A stretch of 64,000 bases of DNA, taken from assembly GCF_002954355.1 (NCBI RefSeq), contig NZ_MQVV01000016.1, positions 124,001 to 188,000 on the forward strand, given 5' to 3'. Shown one piece after another: positions 37,861 to 49,266 of this stretch. Position 1 is the first letter of the stretch, and the number at the start of each line of letters is the position of its first letter. Source of the stretch: Nonlabens tegetincola (GTDB lineage: Bacteria > Bacteroidota > Bacteroidia > Flavobacteriales > Flavobacteriaceae). Position numbers and translations under genes: made by a program. The notes below the pieces were generated by a model. That model ran no database searches. It was not told where the DNA came from and saw nothing but the letters and a program-made list of their open reading frames with translations.

Positions 37861-40800
37861 TTACGATTTTAAAGCTTCTCTAATAATACGTACCTCTTCT
37901 ATACTGTCTAGGGTTTCTATAGCAAAACGAACAGGATGGTCTGGGTGATACAAACGCTCGTACTCACTTTGTATAGTACCTAACTTTTCTTCTTCACTCA
38001 TACTATCATTGATAGGTTTGAGGTCTTTAAGGTGTTTTAGAATGGTTTTATTGACGGATTGAAATTCTGATTTAAACAATATTTCATAAACGATAGTATC
38101 AATTACTAATTCATAATAATTTGAAATAGCACTTTCTTTCGATTTGTCCTTATAAAGTCCTTTATAAAATGTCAGATAATCTACTAAAATTGTTACGGTT
38201 TTATCATAAGTATCAATTGGAAAAGGAATGGGTAAGTTCTCTAAAAAAGATTTTTTGTATCTGTATTTACCAACTAGTTCGCCACCTGCATAAAAAATCT
38301 TAAACATAACAGTAATAGCTTCCGAATTTAGAAAGGCTATTAACCATTTTAAGTTTTCACCTGTGATTAAAAAAGAGCTTGCCTCTGGATAAAACCTCTT
38401 GGTATCGAAATAAAATTGTGGTTCTGAAACAATTTCAGAGTAAACTATTTTATCTTTCTCAATTTCACTCATATAAGCACAATTACGCAAATTGGTCCAA
38501 TGCATTCCTTTGTCACTTCTTTTTTGAATTTTAGGACTAAAAGATTTTAGATAATCGAATATTTCTGGAAAATCTACCTCTATTTTTATCCTCGGGATGT
38601 TTTCTGAACGAAGGCCATTATGAGCATTAATAAGATAAAGTCCTTTAAAATTGCAATAATATTTTCTTGTATCACGTCCTCGAAGTATAGGTTTTAGCAC
38701 TTCTTCGCTATCTGAATTTTCAGAAACAAACTGATTTCTTAATTCTGTATCGATAATAAATGCTTCATTCAAACCTGTTTTTATACCATAATTTATTTCA
38801 ATTTGCCAATTCTTTAGTTTAACCCCTACTTTCTCAATCTTTTTTTAATAAGAATCATTTCTTTTGTAGAAATTGTCCAAACCTCTTCATTTAAATAATC
38901 TAGATGAATTGAGTTTTGATGAAAATGCTTAACTAAATATGCTAAACTATTAGCGTGAAACTGGCAACCCAAAAACTTATTTTTAAAAGTTTCTTTTTCA
39001 AATAATAATATATTTGAATGTACGATAGCGGTAGAAAAAATCATTTCTTGACCAAAATCATATAATAATTTTGGATTTGTTTTTGTCAAAAAGAAGTTTC
39101 TGGTTGAAGAGCCATAATTTGCTCTTAACCACTTGTTAGATGTTATATAGCACAAATGACCTCCTCTTCGAAGAATAGTATTACCCTTTTCATAAAACAA
39201 CTCATAAATGTCACCTGAAGATGAGAGTGTTTTAAAATTGAGTTTCTTGAAAACATCTTTAGTTTCTTTATCGAACCTTTGTATTTGGATATAAGGTGGA
39301 TTACCAATCACCACATCAAAACCTCCTTTTTCTTTCCATACTTCAGAGAAAAATAACTCGTAATCAAAATCTATAGGGTAACCTTCAAAATCTTCAGCAG
39401 CTTCTAAAACGGTTTGTATTTTATTATTGATTTCGTTTCGTAAGCGTTTCTTTTCTTGCTCGTTAGTTTCTTTATAAAATTTCTTTTTTAGAATTTCAAG
39501 TTCATCTTTCAATGTTGGGTATCTGTCTGCTCCTTGTGGTGGCAAACCAACAAGGGAATTACCACAAACAATTTTATAATCGAGGTTTGGTAAGGTTTCT
39601 ATAGGTTCTAAATCGTCTTCATCTACCACTAAAGAGAGCCATAAACGTAAACGGGCGATATCTATCGCAGAACGGTCTATATCTACACCATAAATGCTCT
39701 CTTGTATAATGTGTTTCTTTAAACGGTACACATAACGGCTTTCGCTAACGCTTTCTCGTTCGTGGAAATCAAATTCTTTTAATTTATTATTTAGGTAATT
39801 GTAGCTTAAATGTGGTTTTAATATTAATTGTGCCGTTACCAACTCGTGCAACAAACCAACAGGAAAAGCTCCAGAACCAATAGCAGGGTCACAAATGCGT
39901 ATTTCGGTTAGTTTTTTATCTATAACATCGGCATTATTACGTACAGTTTCTGGTAATAAGAATTTATATGTTTTGGTTTCACCACGTTCTGCCACACGCA
40001 CATCGTTTTCTAATGCTAAATGCCCTTCGCGTATGTATTGCTCTATATCTTCTTTGGGCACAACTGTTTTATTGTCTTCATTTAAAGCATTATCTAAATA
40101 ATGTATTAAACTTTCTTGACACATATAGTGTACAATTTCACGAGGTGTATAGAACGCTCCTTTACTCTTCCGTTCTTTAATCTCTAACATATTTTCGAAG
40201 ACTTTCCCCAACATTTCAGGGTCTACCGCTACTTCTTTATCAAGAGGTTCGTCTTCTTTAATGGTAAAGTTGTAACGGTCAAACACATCTAGGATTCCTG
40301 TTCTTTTATCCTCACGCTCTTCACCACTTCTAAAAAAATCTTGTGGAATTGAAATATTGGCGTTTTGCCAATCGTATTGTGCTTCAAAAAGTCCTCCATT
40401 TAAAAATGGAATACGACAGTTGAAACGTGAGTAAAACGAATTATTGTTATCACGCTCTTTTGCCAATGCTTCATAGAACAAATATTGTAAATAGTCTTTA
40501 AAGAAATTGACATTTTCTTTTTGTGCCTTTTCAAAAAGTTTTTGCACAAAGTGTTTATCGCCATTTCCCCAACGTTCATCTTTCGGCACACCTAACCACC
40601 CTTTTTTCTGCAAAAAGTATAAGAATACAATTTGGCCTAATAACTTTTTGGTAAAGCCTGACGCATCTAATTGGCTGTCTTGAAAAATGGATAAATCTTG
40701 TTTTTCAAAATACTCATAGACTTTAATGTATAAGCTTTTGTATTGTTCAAAAAACTCATCGGTTACACGTTCTATACTAAACGCTTTTTCTAACTCTGAA

Positions 40801-41348
40801 ATGGTTGGATTATTCGCAATGTTTTGTAAAAGCGGTAATAATTGTGTTTTAGCGGTATGCGATTTCTCGTATTTCCCAACCAAAAAGGAATAACGCTTTG
40901 CAGGTGTAAATTCCTTACGCATTTTTACTTTTTGCTTTTCTTCATCTAAATAGGATTGATGCTCCATTTTTATAAAAGAAAAACGCCAGTCGAACCCATC
41001 ATCTTCTTTAGAATAAAACGCCACTAAAGCATAGTCTTTCTCAAAATTGTTGAGATGCTTAATTACAAAGTTTCGTAATGCTGTTCTTGCTCTTTCCAGT
41101 TTAGAGACATTTTTTACCTGAACAATCAAGACGTCTAAAGCTTCGCCTTCAGGGTCTATGTATTTACCAATGCGTTTGTAGTAGCTTACGTGGTCGCGTT
41201 GGTCTTCCCAAATGGTATTGCCACTATATTTATTCGGTTTTATTTCAAAGTCGTTTAATAAGTTTTGTATGAAGTTTGTAAACTGTGCTTCATCAAACGC
41301 ATTGTTAAACGTTTTATCAATTAGGTTAATAGCTGAATTTTTATCCAT
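37861..41348 (-). pseudogene. Type IIG-like adenine methyltransferase/restriction protein, frameshifted
   Basis: The large frame (840 aa) ends in KKRLRK; restoring one base in the T7 run at 38840-38846 (A7 on the coding strand) continues KKIEKVGVKLKNW and joins the 303-aa downstream frame, giving about 1160 residues. Motifs: GAFYTPREIVHYM, AdoMet motif DPAIGSGAFPVGLLHELV, GVDIDRSAIDIARLRLWLSL, and catalytic NPPY in VVIGNPPYIQ. The C-terminal part is the TaqI-like specificity domain (LRGRDTRKYYCNFKG, FYAGGELVGKYRYKKSF). Eco57I/PglX-like. The homopolymer is also a plausible phase switch. Confidence 0.8.
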
Positions 41349-41350
41349 AA

Positions 41351-44300
41351 TTACTTATTGGTAATATATCCTGAAAGAATGACTTCTCTTTTCTGAAATT
41401 TTTTATTGTTTTTGTTGGTAATATCCAACTGAATACGACCAAACTTGCGTAATACTTGCAATACTTGTAAAGGTTCTATCACTTTTTCCAATTCTTTTTT
41501 TACAATTTGAGCTGTTTTCTTTGCCATTTTACCTTCTTTAAGCGTTGCCTTTACTGCTGCTATAAATTCTTCATCGGTTTCCGTAAAGCCTTTAAAATTT
41601 TTAAATAGCTTATCTTTTATGATGCGGTCTTCAATGTATTTAGCATTAGAACGTCCTTTATTACCACCTGTTTCTTCTTTTGATGTGGTATCAAGCGTAA
41701 ATTTTGCTCTATTAGTTTGCAACATTGTAAAGAAGTTTTCGGGGACTTTAGCTCTTGGCGTTTTTGGTGTACATTCTAATTCTTGAACAGCATCAAAGAA
41801 CGTTACCTCATTGGATTTACCACTTTGAAACTGATAGAACTTTTTGAGTTTGCCAATACGGAAAAAAGTTAGCATTGTTTGTAATTCAACATCATTATTA
41901 TTAAAACCACTACGAGCCTTTTTTGGTAACTTTTTAATACGCTCGAATAAGTCGGCTTCATTATCTCTGATGTTTCTAATGATTTCTAAATATTTTAATT
42001 CGGAATCACCAACCTCATCTTCTCCTGAATACGCTTTTTTATTATTTAAGGTATTGAATAACTCTTGACTACCAAACTCTTCACCATCACTTAAATATTT
42101 AGCATCTTCACCTAAAATATCGTGAAACATTTGAATTTTATTCGTGATATTTACTTCAAGTCCTAAATGCGCATCGGAATGCGTAGTAGGGAAAAAGTTG
42201 TAGATATATACAAAAGGAAACGCACTACCTAAACGATTTACACGACCCGCACGTTGTAATACACGAGTTGGATTCCAAGGTAAATCGTAATTCACCAATA
42301 CATTTGAACGGTGTAAGTTGATACCTTCTGCTAAAACATCTGTAGTTATTAAAAATTGAATATCATTAACTTGGTCTTTCTTTTTTCGGTTAGGGTCGAA
42401 ATTACATTGGATAATATCTCTTGACACATTGTGATTAGATAGCAACGTATCGTTAGTATGTCTACCGCCTTTACTTGAAAAGAACATTACTTTTTCAGGA
42501 AACTCTTGCAATAAGGCTTCATATAAATAATCTCCAGTTTCTTTGGATTCTGTAAAGATGACAAGTTTACTTTTTTTGAGTGTTTTATCTGCTTTTAAGT
42601 CTTGAATAAACTTTTCTAGTTTTGGGTCCTCATTAACTGATGACCATAACTCTTTTATACCTTTTAGAATATCGAGGTCTTTTTGAAGTAAGTCCGGATA
42701 ATTCTGTGTAAAATCTTCTGATTTGTATTTATGAGCCTTATCTTCATTTACCAACTCTTCTAGTTTATCAATATCATCGTTTTCCAATAAATCATATACA
42801 TCTACTTTTTTACTTATGTAGATAGTACCTGATTTGTACATATCGATAAAGTTTTGATAAGAATTAATAAACCTTTCTATACTTTTTCTAAACGCATAAA
42901 AACTACTCTCTAAACGCTTAACCAGAATGCCTTTCATAAAGCCACCGACGTTACGCTGTTGCTGTTTTTCAAATTCCGTTAATTGCTTATTCCCTTTGTA
43001 AAATAATAAAGGCGTATAACGGGCATAAGTAAACTCTAATAACTGTTGAATGGTAGACTTAAAAATGGCTTCTAAATTACCTTCGTATTGATAAACAATT
43101 TTGCTTGGATCATTAAGGGTTGGGAATACCAAGCCTTGTTTTTGCATATCATTTTTAAAGTAGGTCATAACATCATTACGTGTTCGCCTTACCATTACAT
43201 AACGCAACACATTGTTACGAATATCATCAGATATTTCTTTAATAAGATGCTTGTATTCTGGGTCTGCTTTATCTACCTTATTCAATCTTGTTCGTAAACC
43301 TGCAAAATATTTTTCCAGATTTATTACCCCTGGAATAGTTGAATTTTTGGTGATTGGAATAATTTAAGTTGAGCAAAAATATCGTTAATGGTATTGTTGA
43401 GTGGTGTTGCAGTAACAAGAATTACTTTTTTGTTATTACAAATTTCCAATAAGTCTGCATAAGCTTGTGTACCTTCATTTCTAAACCTATGTGCTTCATC
43501 TACCACGATATAATCGTATCGTTCTGTTCCCTTTTTTAAAATATGAGTTAGCTTTCCTAATGATTCAACCTCAAAACTTCTAATACCAAAATCAAAAAGA
43601 GAGTCTTTCCAATATTCTTTTAATACAGGTGGACAAATTACTAATGTTCTACCTAATAATTGTTGTAATAATAAAGCTGTAATGAATGTTTTACCAAGTC
43701 CTACTACATCAGCTAAAAACACACCATTATACCTATCTAATATTTTCTTCGCTTGTATGGCCGCTTGACTTTGATATTTAAGTTTCATAAACCCATCAGG
43801 TAGAAATGGGTCGAACTCATCTTCTAGATTTATATCTTCTTCAAGATATTCGTAAATTAACTTTAAGTACAATTCATAAGGCGTGATATTTTCACTTAAC
43901 CACGTTTTATTTTCAATAGTATCTATAAAATCTTCTGAAATATCTACAGATTCAGCCCATAGTTTATTGAATTGGTCTTCAGCAAATAACACATCTCGCT
44001 TTGTTCTTAACTCTACGTTAAATTCACGATTAGCAATTAAGCCAGATTCAGAAAAATTACTTGAACCTGTAATAACAAATCCGTAGTCTCTATCTTCTGG
44101 TTTAAACTTTCCGATATACACTTTAGCGTGAATATTTTTAGATGGATATGCTCTTATTTCTAATTTTTTACCATTACCGTGATAAGCTTTATCTATTTCA
44201 GGGTCTGAACAATCTGCGTTTAAAAAAGCTATGAATTTTTCAATACCCTCTTGAAGTTTGTTTTCAGGTTCTTCAGTATCTTCAATTTCTTCGAGTAAAT

Positions 44301-44595
44301 TCTTTTGATATACTTTCTTGGTTCTTTTATGTGATTCTAAATCCAACATCGCCATTTCTTGGTGATGTGAAATAATATCGTAAGAGTCCTTATCTACATT
44401 TAAACCTACCAATATTCTAATTTTCTCTAAAGGCTCAAGAGAATCATATAATCTATGAAAACCACTTAATCTGAAATAGCCAACTAACACATCGAACAAT
44501 TGTGTATCACGCAAAGTTGATTTGAATCTATTTAATAAACTATGACCTTCTTCATTAGTAAAAAAAGTTAAGTCTGTTTGGTCTATATTTGACAT
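41351..44595 (-). pseudogene. PLD-SNF2 helicase, frameshifted
   Basis: Two frames (44595-43324 and 43285-41351) fuse if one G is restored to the G4 run (C4 at 43327-43330); the 36-bp gap then encodes GVINLEKYFAGLRTRL. Total about 1080 residues. The N terminus has a phospholipase-D half-site (HAKVYIGK, GSSNFSESGL). Helicase motifs follow: DVVGLGKTFITALLLQQL, VVDEAHRFRN, LVTATPLNN, then DVLAEGINLHRSNVLVNYDLPWNPTRVLQRAGRVNRLG. It pairs with the downstream methyltransferase, 2 bp away, as in several restriction-like antiphage systems. Confidence 0.8.
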
Positions 44596-44609
44596 ATTCT
44601 TATTTACTT

Positions 44610-44801
44610 CTATTGGTTTTCTATTAAAAGGTCACTCGCCTTTACGTTTAAAATTTCTGCTATCTCATAAAGTACTTCCAGACTTGGTTGGGTACGGTTT
44701 TGCACATAACCATTTACCGTATTGAAGCTTTTACCGAGCTTTTCAGCCAACCAGACTTGCTTTATACCTTTTTCTTCTAAAACTTCTTTAATGCGATTCA
44801 T
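44610..44801 (-). CDS. Xre-type HTH regulator
   Basis: 63 residues. KQVWLAEKLGKSFNTVNGYVQNRTQPSLEVLYEIAEILNVKASDLL is a compact HTH_3 domain. It lies 14 bp upstream of the helicase gene in the same direction, so it is the first gene of the restriction operon and its probable autoregulator or timing control. Confidence 0.88.
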   Translation of the reverse strand: MNRIKEVLEEKGIKQVWLAEKLGKSFNTVNGYVQNRTQPSLEVLYEIAEILNVKASDLLIENQ

Positions 44802-44940
44802 AATGGAAAATTGAACGATAAATATAGTTATTTACTTTATAGAAATACACTGTTTTGCTTTGTATTTTTATCAAGAAAGTATCACCTCTAATAATTCAGA
44901 GTAATTACCCCTGTTTTCAGGTATATTACAAGTTGAAAAA

Positions 44941-45840
44941 TCACGTGTTTATACAGAAGTGAATTTGGTCTTCAAGTTTCTTAAATACCTCCTTCTCATA
45001 TTTTGTTTCTGGGAAGCCTTTAATTAATTTCAAATACTGTTGACGCTCTTTTTTGTAAGTATGCTTATGATGCTGTTTTAAACCTAATGATATTTCTGAA
45101 TTACCATAAGTAGCTAAAAGCTTTATTTCTGAAGGACTTAATTTCCCAAAATCTATTACTTTATTTTTTTTAATCAATGTATATACTTCCAACAAATCAA
45201 GCGACAATTGTTTGAAAACGTTTTTATCTACTAAATCGGAAAGTTTATAAATCGGTATACTATTCTTCCTTTGATTATAATATTTTGCATAAGCCTCACA
45301 TTCAAAACGTATAACACTTTTTGGCAAGGTTAATCCACTTTCTGCCTTTACTTGATAAGTTTTATCATAACCTTTAATATTATAGTTTGTAGCCTTAAAA
45401 TTAACACCATAAATTTTAGTCTTATTTTTCATAAACGATGGATTTATATTTTTAAACTGCTCCCAACTGTTAAAGGTATCTTCGGGAAAAGCATCTATCA
45501 CAGTACCAACTGCTACCTTTTTTACTTCTGCAGCACTTAAATCACAGTCGAAATGCGCTATTAAATAATGAATCGCTTCATTTACTTGAGAATAACTAAA
45601 AGGCGAATGGTTATTATTACAATAGAATTTTTGAAGACTGTTTGTAATTGATAATTCTGAACCTCTCAACCATAGTTTTAAATTATTCAAATGCGAGTAA
45701 TAACACACTATTTCGCCTAATTTATTATATCGAGGCAACCACAAACAGTTATTCCAATAAAAAGGCTCGTTAACACCGTTCTTTACTTCTTTAGGTACTT
45801 TCGCTAAAGACTTTACTATTTTGATTGTATCGTACAACAC
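44941..45840 (-). CDS. Replication-protein-like (Rep/G2P-like) protein
   Basis: 299 residues. MLYDTIKIVKSL, GVNFKATNYNIKGYDKTYQVK and PKSVIRFECEAYAKYYNQRK look like the strands and YDK motif of phage/plasmid replication initiators found in small Bacteroidota elements. No metal-binding HUH motif is plain. If it is a Rep, it would act on the origin-like repeat of the same element. Assignment is by resemblance only. Confidence 0.45.
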   Translation of the reverse strand: MLYDTIKIVKSLAKVPKEVKNGVNEPFYWNNCLWLPRYNKLGEIVCYYSHLNNLKLWLRGSELSITNSLQKFYCNNNHSPFSYSQVNEAIHYLIAHFDCDLSAAEVKKVAVGTVIDAFPEDTFNSWEQFKNINPSFMKNKTKIYGVNFKATNYNIKGYDKTYQVKAESGLTLPKSVIRFECEAYAKYYNQRKNSIPIYKLSDLVDKNVFKQLSLDLLEVYTLIKKNKVIDFGKLSPSEIKLLATYGNSEISLGLKQHHKHTYKKERQQYLKLIKGFPETKYEKEVFKKLEDQIHFCINT

Positions 45841-45848
45841 CCACCATT

Positions 45849-46127
45849 TTATTTTTTAAATGCCTTGCGATAATTTTTCTCCAAGAGTTTTTCTACATCA
45901 CTCATTCTATAGTAAATTTTTGAGCCTATTTGAGAAAAAGATACAACTCCTTGATCCCTCCAGGTTTGAGCTGTTCTTTTACTAATATTCATTAATTGCA
46001 AAAACTCTTGATTGTCGACAAAAACATCTTTAGGGTTTTTCTGTTTTTCGTCCAATGATGTTTTAACTTCATCAATTTTCTTTAGAAGTTCGTTGTACTG
46101 GTTTTTTGATAAAATAATTGCTTCCAT
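45849..46127 (-). CDS. Helix-turn-helix (excisionase-type) protein
   Basis: 92 residues. VDNQEFLQLMNISKRTAQTWRDQGVVSFSQIGSKIYYRMSDVEKLL is the HTH_17 fold usual for Bacteroidota integrative elements. It lies 8 bp upstream of the Rep-like gene. Confidence 0.8.
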   Translation of the reverse strand: MEAIILSKNQYNELLKKIDEVKTSLDEKQKNPKDVFVDNQEFLQLMNISKRTAQTWRDQGVVSFSQIGSKIYYRMSDVEKLLEKNYRKAFKK

Positions 46128-46260
46128 TTGCTTTTGAAAATTTTAATTCAACAATAAAATCAATGCAAATGTGTGTAATGAAGTATAGCAAAAACAGTTA
46201 CATAGGGTTATATAACCCTTACTAAAACCCTTGTGTTTATTGGGTCTATATGAAAATAAA

Positions 46261-47466
46261 TTATTTTAAATTTTTAATTTCTGCTTGTATTGTCCTGATA
46301 TGTTTTTCCCAAAATTCAGCAGCTTTAGGATCAGGTGAATTAAACAATATTCTTAGTTTATTCTCACTAATTCCTTTTTCTGGATCAGAACTTTTTGTTT
46401 GAAAATTAGCTGAAATAAATCTGTGCAGTTCTGCTTCTGATTTTAAATTAAAAATTGATGGTTTTAAATCATTTATCATCTTAAAAAGAAATGCCAGTTG
46501 AGGAACAGAAAGATTAACTTTCAGTTTGTCTAAATTCACTTTAGAAGTTGCATCACTATTGGTTGTTCCTTGATGTTTATCCAATTCTTTTTTAATTATC
46601 CTAAGCATATCATAAATAGAATAGAACTCGAAAGGAAAAAGTAACTTTTCATAATCAATGATATAAGTTGGTTTCTTTTGCTTTTGCTCATCCTTATCAA
46701 TCAAAAGGGATTCCTTTAAATACCCTTCTTTAATCAAATCTTCAGTAGATTTTCCTTTATCACGTAATTTTTTTAATGCCGCATCTACTTCGTCAGGAAA
46801 GAATGTAGCTTCGTGCATTTCTTTTTCGGAAAAAGCATAAATTTCAATATCCTTATACAAGTATTGAAGCGCAACAGGATCAAGCTCTGTTTCTTTTTTT
46901 ATTATACTGTATAGCTCTAAATAAGAATGGTCTTTCCTGCGTACATCATCCAAAATATTATACAACCTATTTGTATCATCTGGTTCTTCAATATCTTGTG
47001 AGGGTTCAATATCCGCAAAAACTTCATCAATTAGTTCTGACCTCATTTGCTGATACATTTCTGCAATCTTATTTCGCTTTTCTTCAATAATGTTTTCAGT
47101 AGCCTTTAAAAACTCCTTACTTGACAAAAACTCCAATTCTTCTGGAATCTTCATTGATTTAAAATTTTCTTGAAAAACACGAGTTGTTAATGAATTAAAG
47201 TCATACCATTTCCTATTCATAAAAACATCGAAACGTTTATCCAACAATTCAAATAGAAATGTTTTTTGAGGATGTGTAAAACTTTCAAAAACAATATCTA
47301 ATCTTACATTTGGGAATACCTCATTAGGGTTAGACAATTTAATCTCTTTCCCATATTGATAATCATAAGGACTCTCTATAATCCATAAAATTGAAGGAAA
47401 CAGCTTATTTGCATATGTTCTTGCTTTTTCCTTGATTTCCATTTTTTTACTTGGTTGTCCGTACAT
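46261..47466 (-). CDS. Unknown protein of integrative elements (RteC-like region)
   Basis: 401 residues, largely helical and charged. The C terminus ( VNLSVPQLAFLFKMINDL, LHRFISANFQTKSSDPEKGISENKLRILFNSPDPKAAEFW ) resembles the tail of proteins that sit between integrase and HTH genes in Bacteroidota elements, some called RteC. It starts 3 bp after the integrase gene, so it belongs to the integration module. Confidence 0.5.
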   Translation of the reverse strand: MYGQPSKKMEIKEKARTYANKLFPSILWIIESPYDYQYGKEIKLSNPNEVFPNVRLDIVFESFTHPQKTFLFELLDKRFDVFMNRKWYDFNSLTTRVFQENFKSMKIPEELEFLSSKEFLKATENIIEEKRNKIAEMYQQMRSELIDEVFADIEPSQDIEEPDDTNRLYNILDDVRRKDHSYLELYSIIKKETELDPVALQYLYKDIEIYAFSEKEMHEATFFPDEVDAALKKLRDKGKSTEDLIKEGYLKESLLIDKDEQKQKKPTYIIDYEKLLFPFEFYSIYDMLRIIKKELDKHQGTTNSDATSKVNLDKLKVNLSVPQLAFLFKMINDLKPSIFNLKSEAELHRFISANFQTKSSDPEKGISENKLRILFNSPDPKAAEFWEKHIRTIQAEIKNLK

Positions 47467-47469
47467 AGG

Positions 47470-48687
47470 CTAATTGATGTATTTATCGACTGCGTTATCT
47501 AACTCACTACTTATAATTTTTGCATACACTTGAGTGATACCAATATCTGTATGGTCCATTAATTTTGATACGTGTTCTATTCGCATACCATTGTTTAAAG
47601 CTCTGGTAGCAAATGTATGTCGGCTAATATGAAATGATAGATTAAAGGGTAGCTCTAATTCTTCACCCATTCTACTTAGATACATATTGCTTAAAGAAAT
47701 TGCTCTATTGGTTATTAGGCTTCTGTGTTCTCTATCTTTAAAATATAGCTCATCGACTTTAGCAAACGGAAAAATTATATCGTTTTGATTTTGATTTTCG
47801 GCTGCATACTTCTCTAAAATATCAACCGCTTTTTGACCTATCCTAATGCTATGCTGCCTTTTGGTTTTACGTATTGTTTTTGTGATACGGTGGTTTTTAT
47901 TATCGTAGTTTTTCCATTGTAACTCGATAACATCACCAAACCTTAAACCACCAGAAAAAACAGAAAATATAAACATATCTTTGATAACTTGTGCTTTATG
48001 TTCTTGTGGCACTTCTAAATTCATAAAAGCTTCAAACTGTTCTTCGTTTAAATAACGCTTTGTAGTCTTGTTTTTCTTTACTTTAAACTTTGTAAAAGGT
48101 GCAAGTTCATTAGATATTAAATCTTCGCTTTTAGCTTCTCTAAACATTAAATTTAGGATTCTAAACGCATAATTTATAGTTGTGTTATTGTTGCCTAATT
48201 TAGAGCTGCAATGTGAAGCGTAATTTTTAAGAGTTGTTGCTGTAATATCATCAAACATTATTTCACGATGCCCTATAAACCTTTCAAATTTTTCTATATT
48301 GTTTTTATAGCTTCTGTAAGTAGATAGCGTAACAGTATCTTTAAGCTTCTCGCATCTATCATAAGCAAACTCAAAAAAGTTAATTAAGGGTTTACCCTTA
48401 ATGGCTTCTTTTATTCTTCTTGCTGATGTAGATTGATTTCTTCTTTCAAGGTCTGCAATCTCGCCTTCTGCATCTGCTATCTTCCTTGAAATGTATGCGT
48501 TTAACCTTGTTGAAGTTTTATGATTCTTCTTTACTTTTTGCTTATCTTCATCCCATTCGTTAGGTTGTAGTTTTACACTTAATGAGATGAATTTAGTTTT
48601 TCTGTTTTTGATTACTCGTAAATAAAGCGGTGCAAGTCCTGCTTTATCTATCTTGTTTTTTCTTAAAACTACTTTAATTGAAGACAT
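47470..48687 (-). CDS. Element tyrosine integrase
   Basis: About 405 residues from the ATG at 48687 (MSSIKVVLRKNKIDKAG). The N-terminal arm-binding domain leads to a SAM-like core (FEFAYDRCEKLKDTVTLSTYRSYKNNIEKFERF) and catalytic domain: Arg in FSGGLRFGDVIEL, HISRHTFATRAL, MDHTDIGITQVYAKI with Tyr nucleophile. The most likely integrase of the element, 182 bp from the right junction. Confidence 0.92.
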   Translation of the reverse strand: MSSIKVVLRKNKIDKAGLAPLYLRVIKNRKTKFISLSVKLQPNEWDEDKQKVKKNHKTSTRLNAYISRKIADAEGEIADLERRNQSTSARRIKEAIKGKPLINFFEFAYDRCEKLKDTVTLSTYRSYKNNIEKFERFIGHREIMFDDITATTLKNYASHCSSKLGNNNTTINYAFRILNLMFREAKSEDLISNELAPFTKFKVKKNKTTKRYLNEEQFEAFMNLEVPQEHKAQVIKDMFIFSVFSGGLRFGDVIELQWKNYDNKNHRITKTIRKTKRQHSIRIGQKAVDILEKYAAENQNQNDIIFPFAKVDELYFKDREHRSLITNRAISLSNMYLSRMGEELELPFNLSFHISRHTFATRALNNGMRIEHVSKLMDHTDIGITQVYAKIISSELDNAVDKYIN

Positions 48688-48869
48688 AAAACTCTGGTTT
48701 TTAAGCTGTGCAAATGGGTGCAACGTGTTACCAAGGTACAACAATAGGTACAACAAACCTAACATTTAGTAGCATTTTATTGCTTTAAATTGCATTACAT
48801 AAAAACATAAAACCCTTATAAATAAAGGGTTTAAGAGTAATTTAAAGAAAATGAGTATTGATACTATAT

Positions 48870-48994
48870 AACAATGTATAACCGCAATTACGGCGGATTC
48901 GACTGCGTCCGAATCCACTCGGAATTGCTAACGTCAGTTCTTAACCGAAAAATAGTAACTTTAATCCCGTAACTGACGGTTATACGAGACCGTT
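48870..48994 (+). repeat. attC12, right half, split by element
   Basis: AACAATGTATAACCGCAATTACGG through to CCGTT at 48992. Joined to 29053-29068 it forms one normal attC. Confidence 0.8.
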
Positions 48995-49247
48995 GCTGGA
49001 CGATACCTACGGTCGTTCAGGCCATTTCGCTAGCGCTCAATTCTCTCCTGAACTTACCGTCCAGCAACACGCACAGCATACGCTGTAATTTGCTTTTATC
49101 TAATTATATTTATAACCTAAATAACTAAACACTAACCAACGTTACTGGTACCGTCCACAACTTCGGTTATAGCAAATTAACGCTAATGGCTACCGTACAC
49201 TCTAGAATGCTGCGCATTCTGCGTGAACTCGCCATAACCTGTGCGTG
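48993..49247 (+). repeat. Noncoding mini-cassette N8, type A, 255 bp
   Basis: Identical in length and layout to N1; one base change ACCAACGTTACTGG. Confidence 0.8.
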
Positions 49248-49266
49248 TTGTGGTGCATTTAAAACA

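Larger units (their letters stand above)
29059..48879. mobile_element. 19.8 kb integrative element carrying a defence block
   Basis: Flanked by the 10-bp direct repeat AACAATGTAT at 29059-29068 and 48870-48879. An 18-bp direct repeat CTTATAAATAAAGGGTTT lies just inside each end (29092-29109 and 48815-48832). Rejoining the flanks restores a complete attC of the GTATAACCGCAATTACGG family. The integrase gene is next to the right end. Cargo: regulators, Rep-like protein, and restriction/defence genes, nearly all on the minus strand. No relaxase was recognised. Confidence 0.85.

Noticed and set aside
41351-44801. Canonical DISARM or BREX system
   Set aside because: No DUF1998 protein, BrxC, PglZ or BrxL-like gene seen; only partial overlap of parts.
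49186-49266. MATVHSRMLRILREL peptide at the end of mini-cassettes, running into cassette 13
   Set aside because: Present only where the repeat has ATGGCT rather than TTGGCT, and encodes the arms of the attC hairpin.
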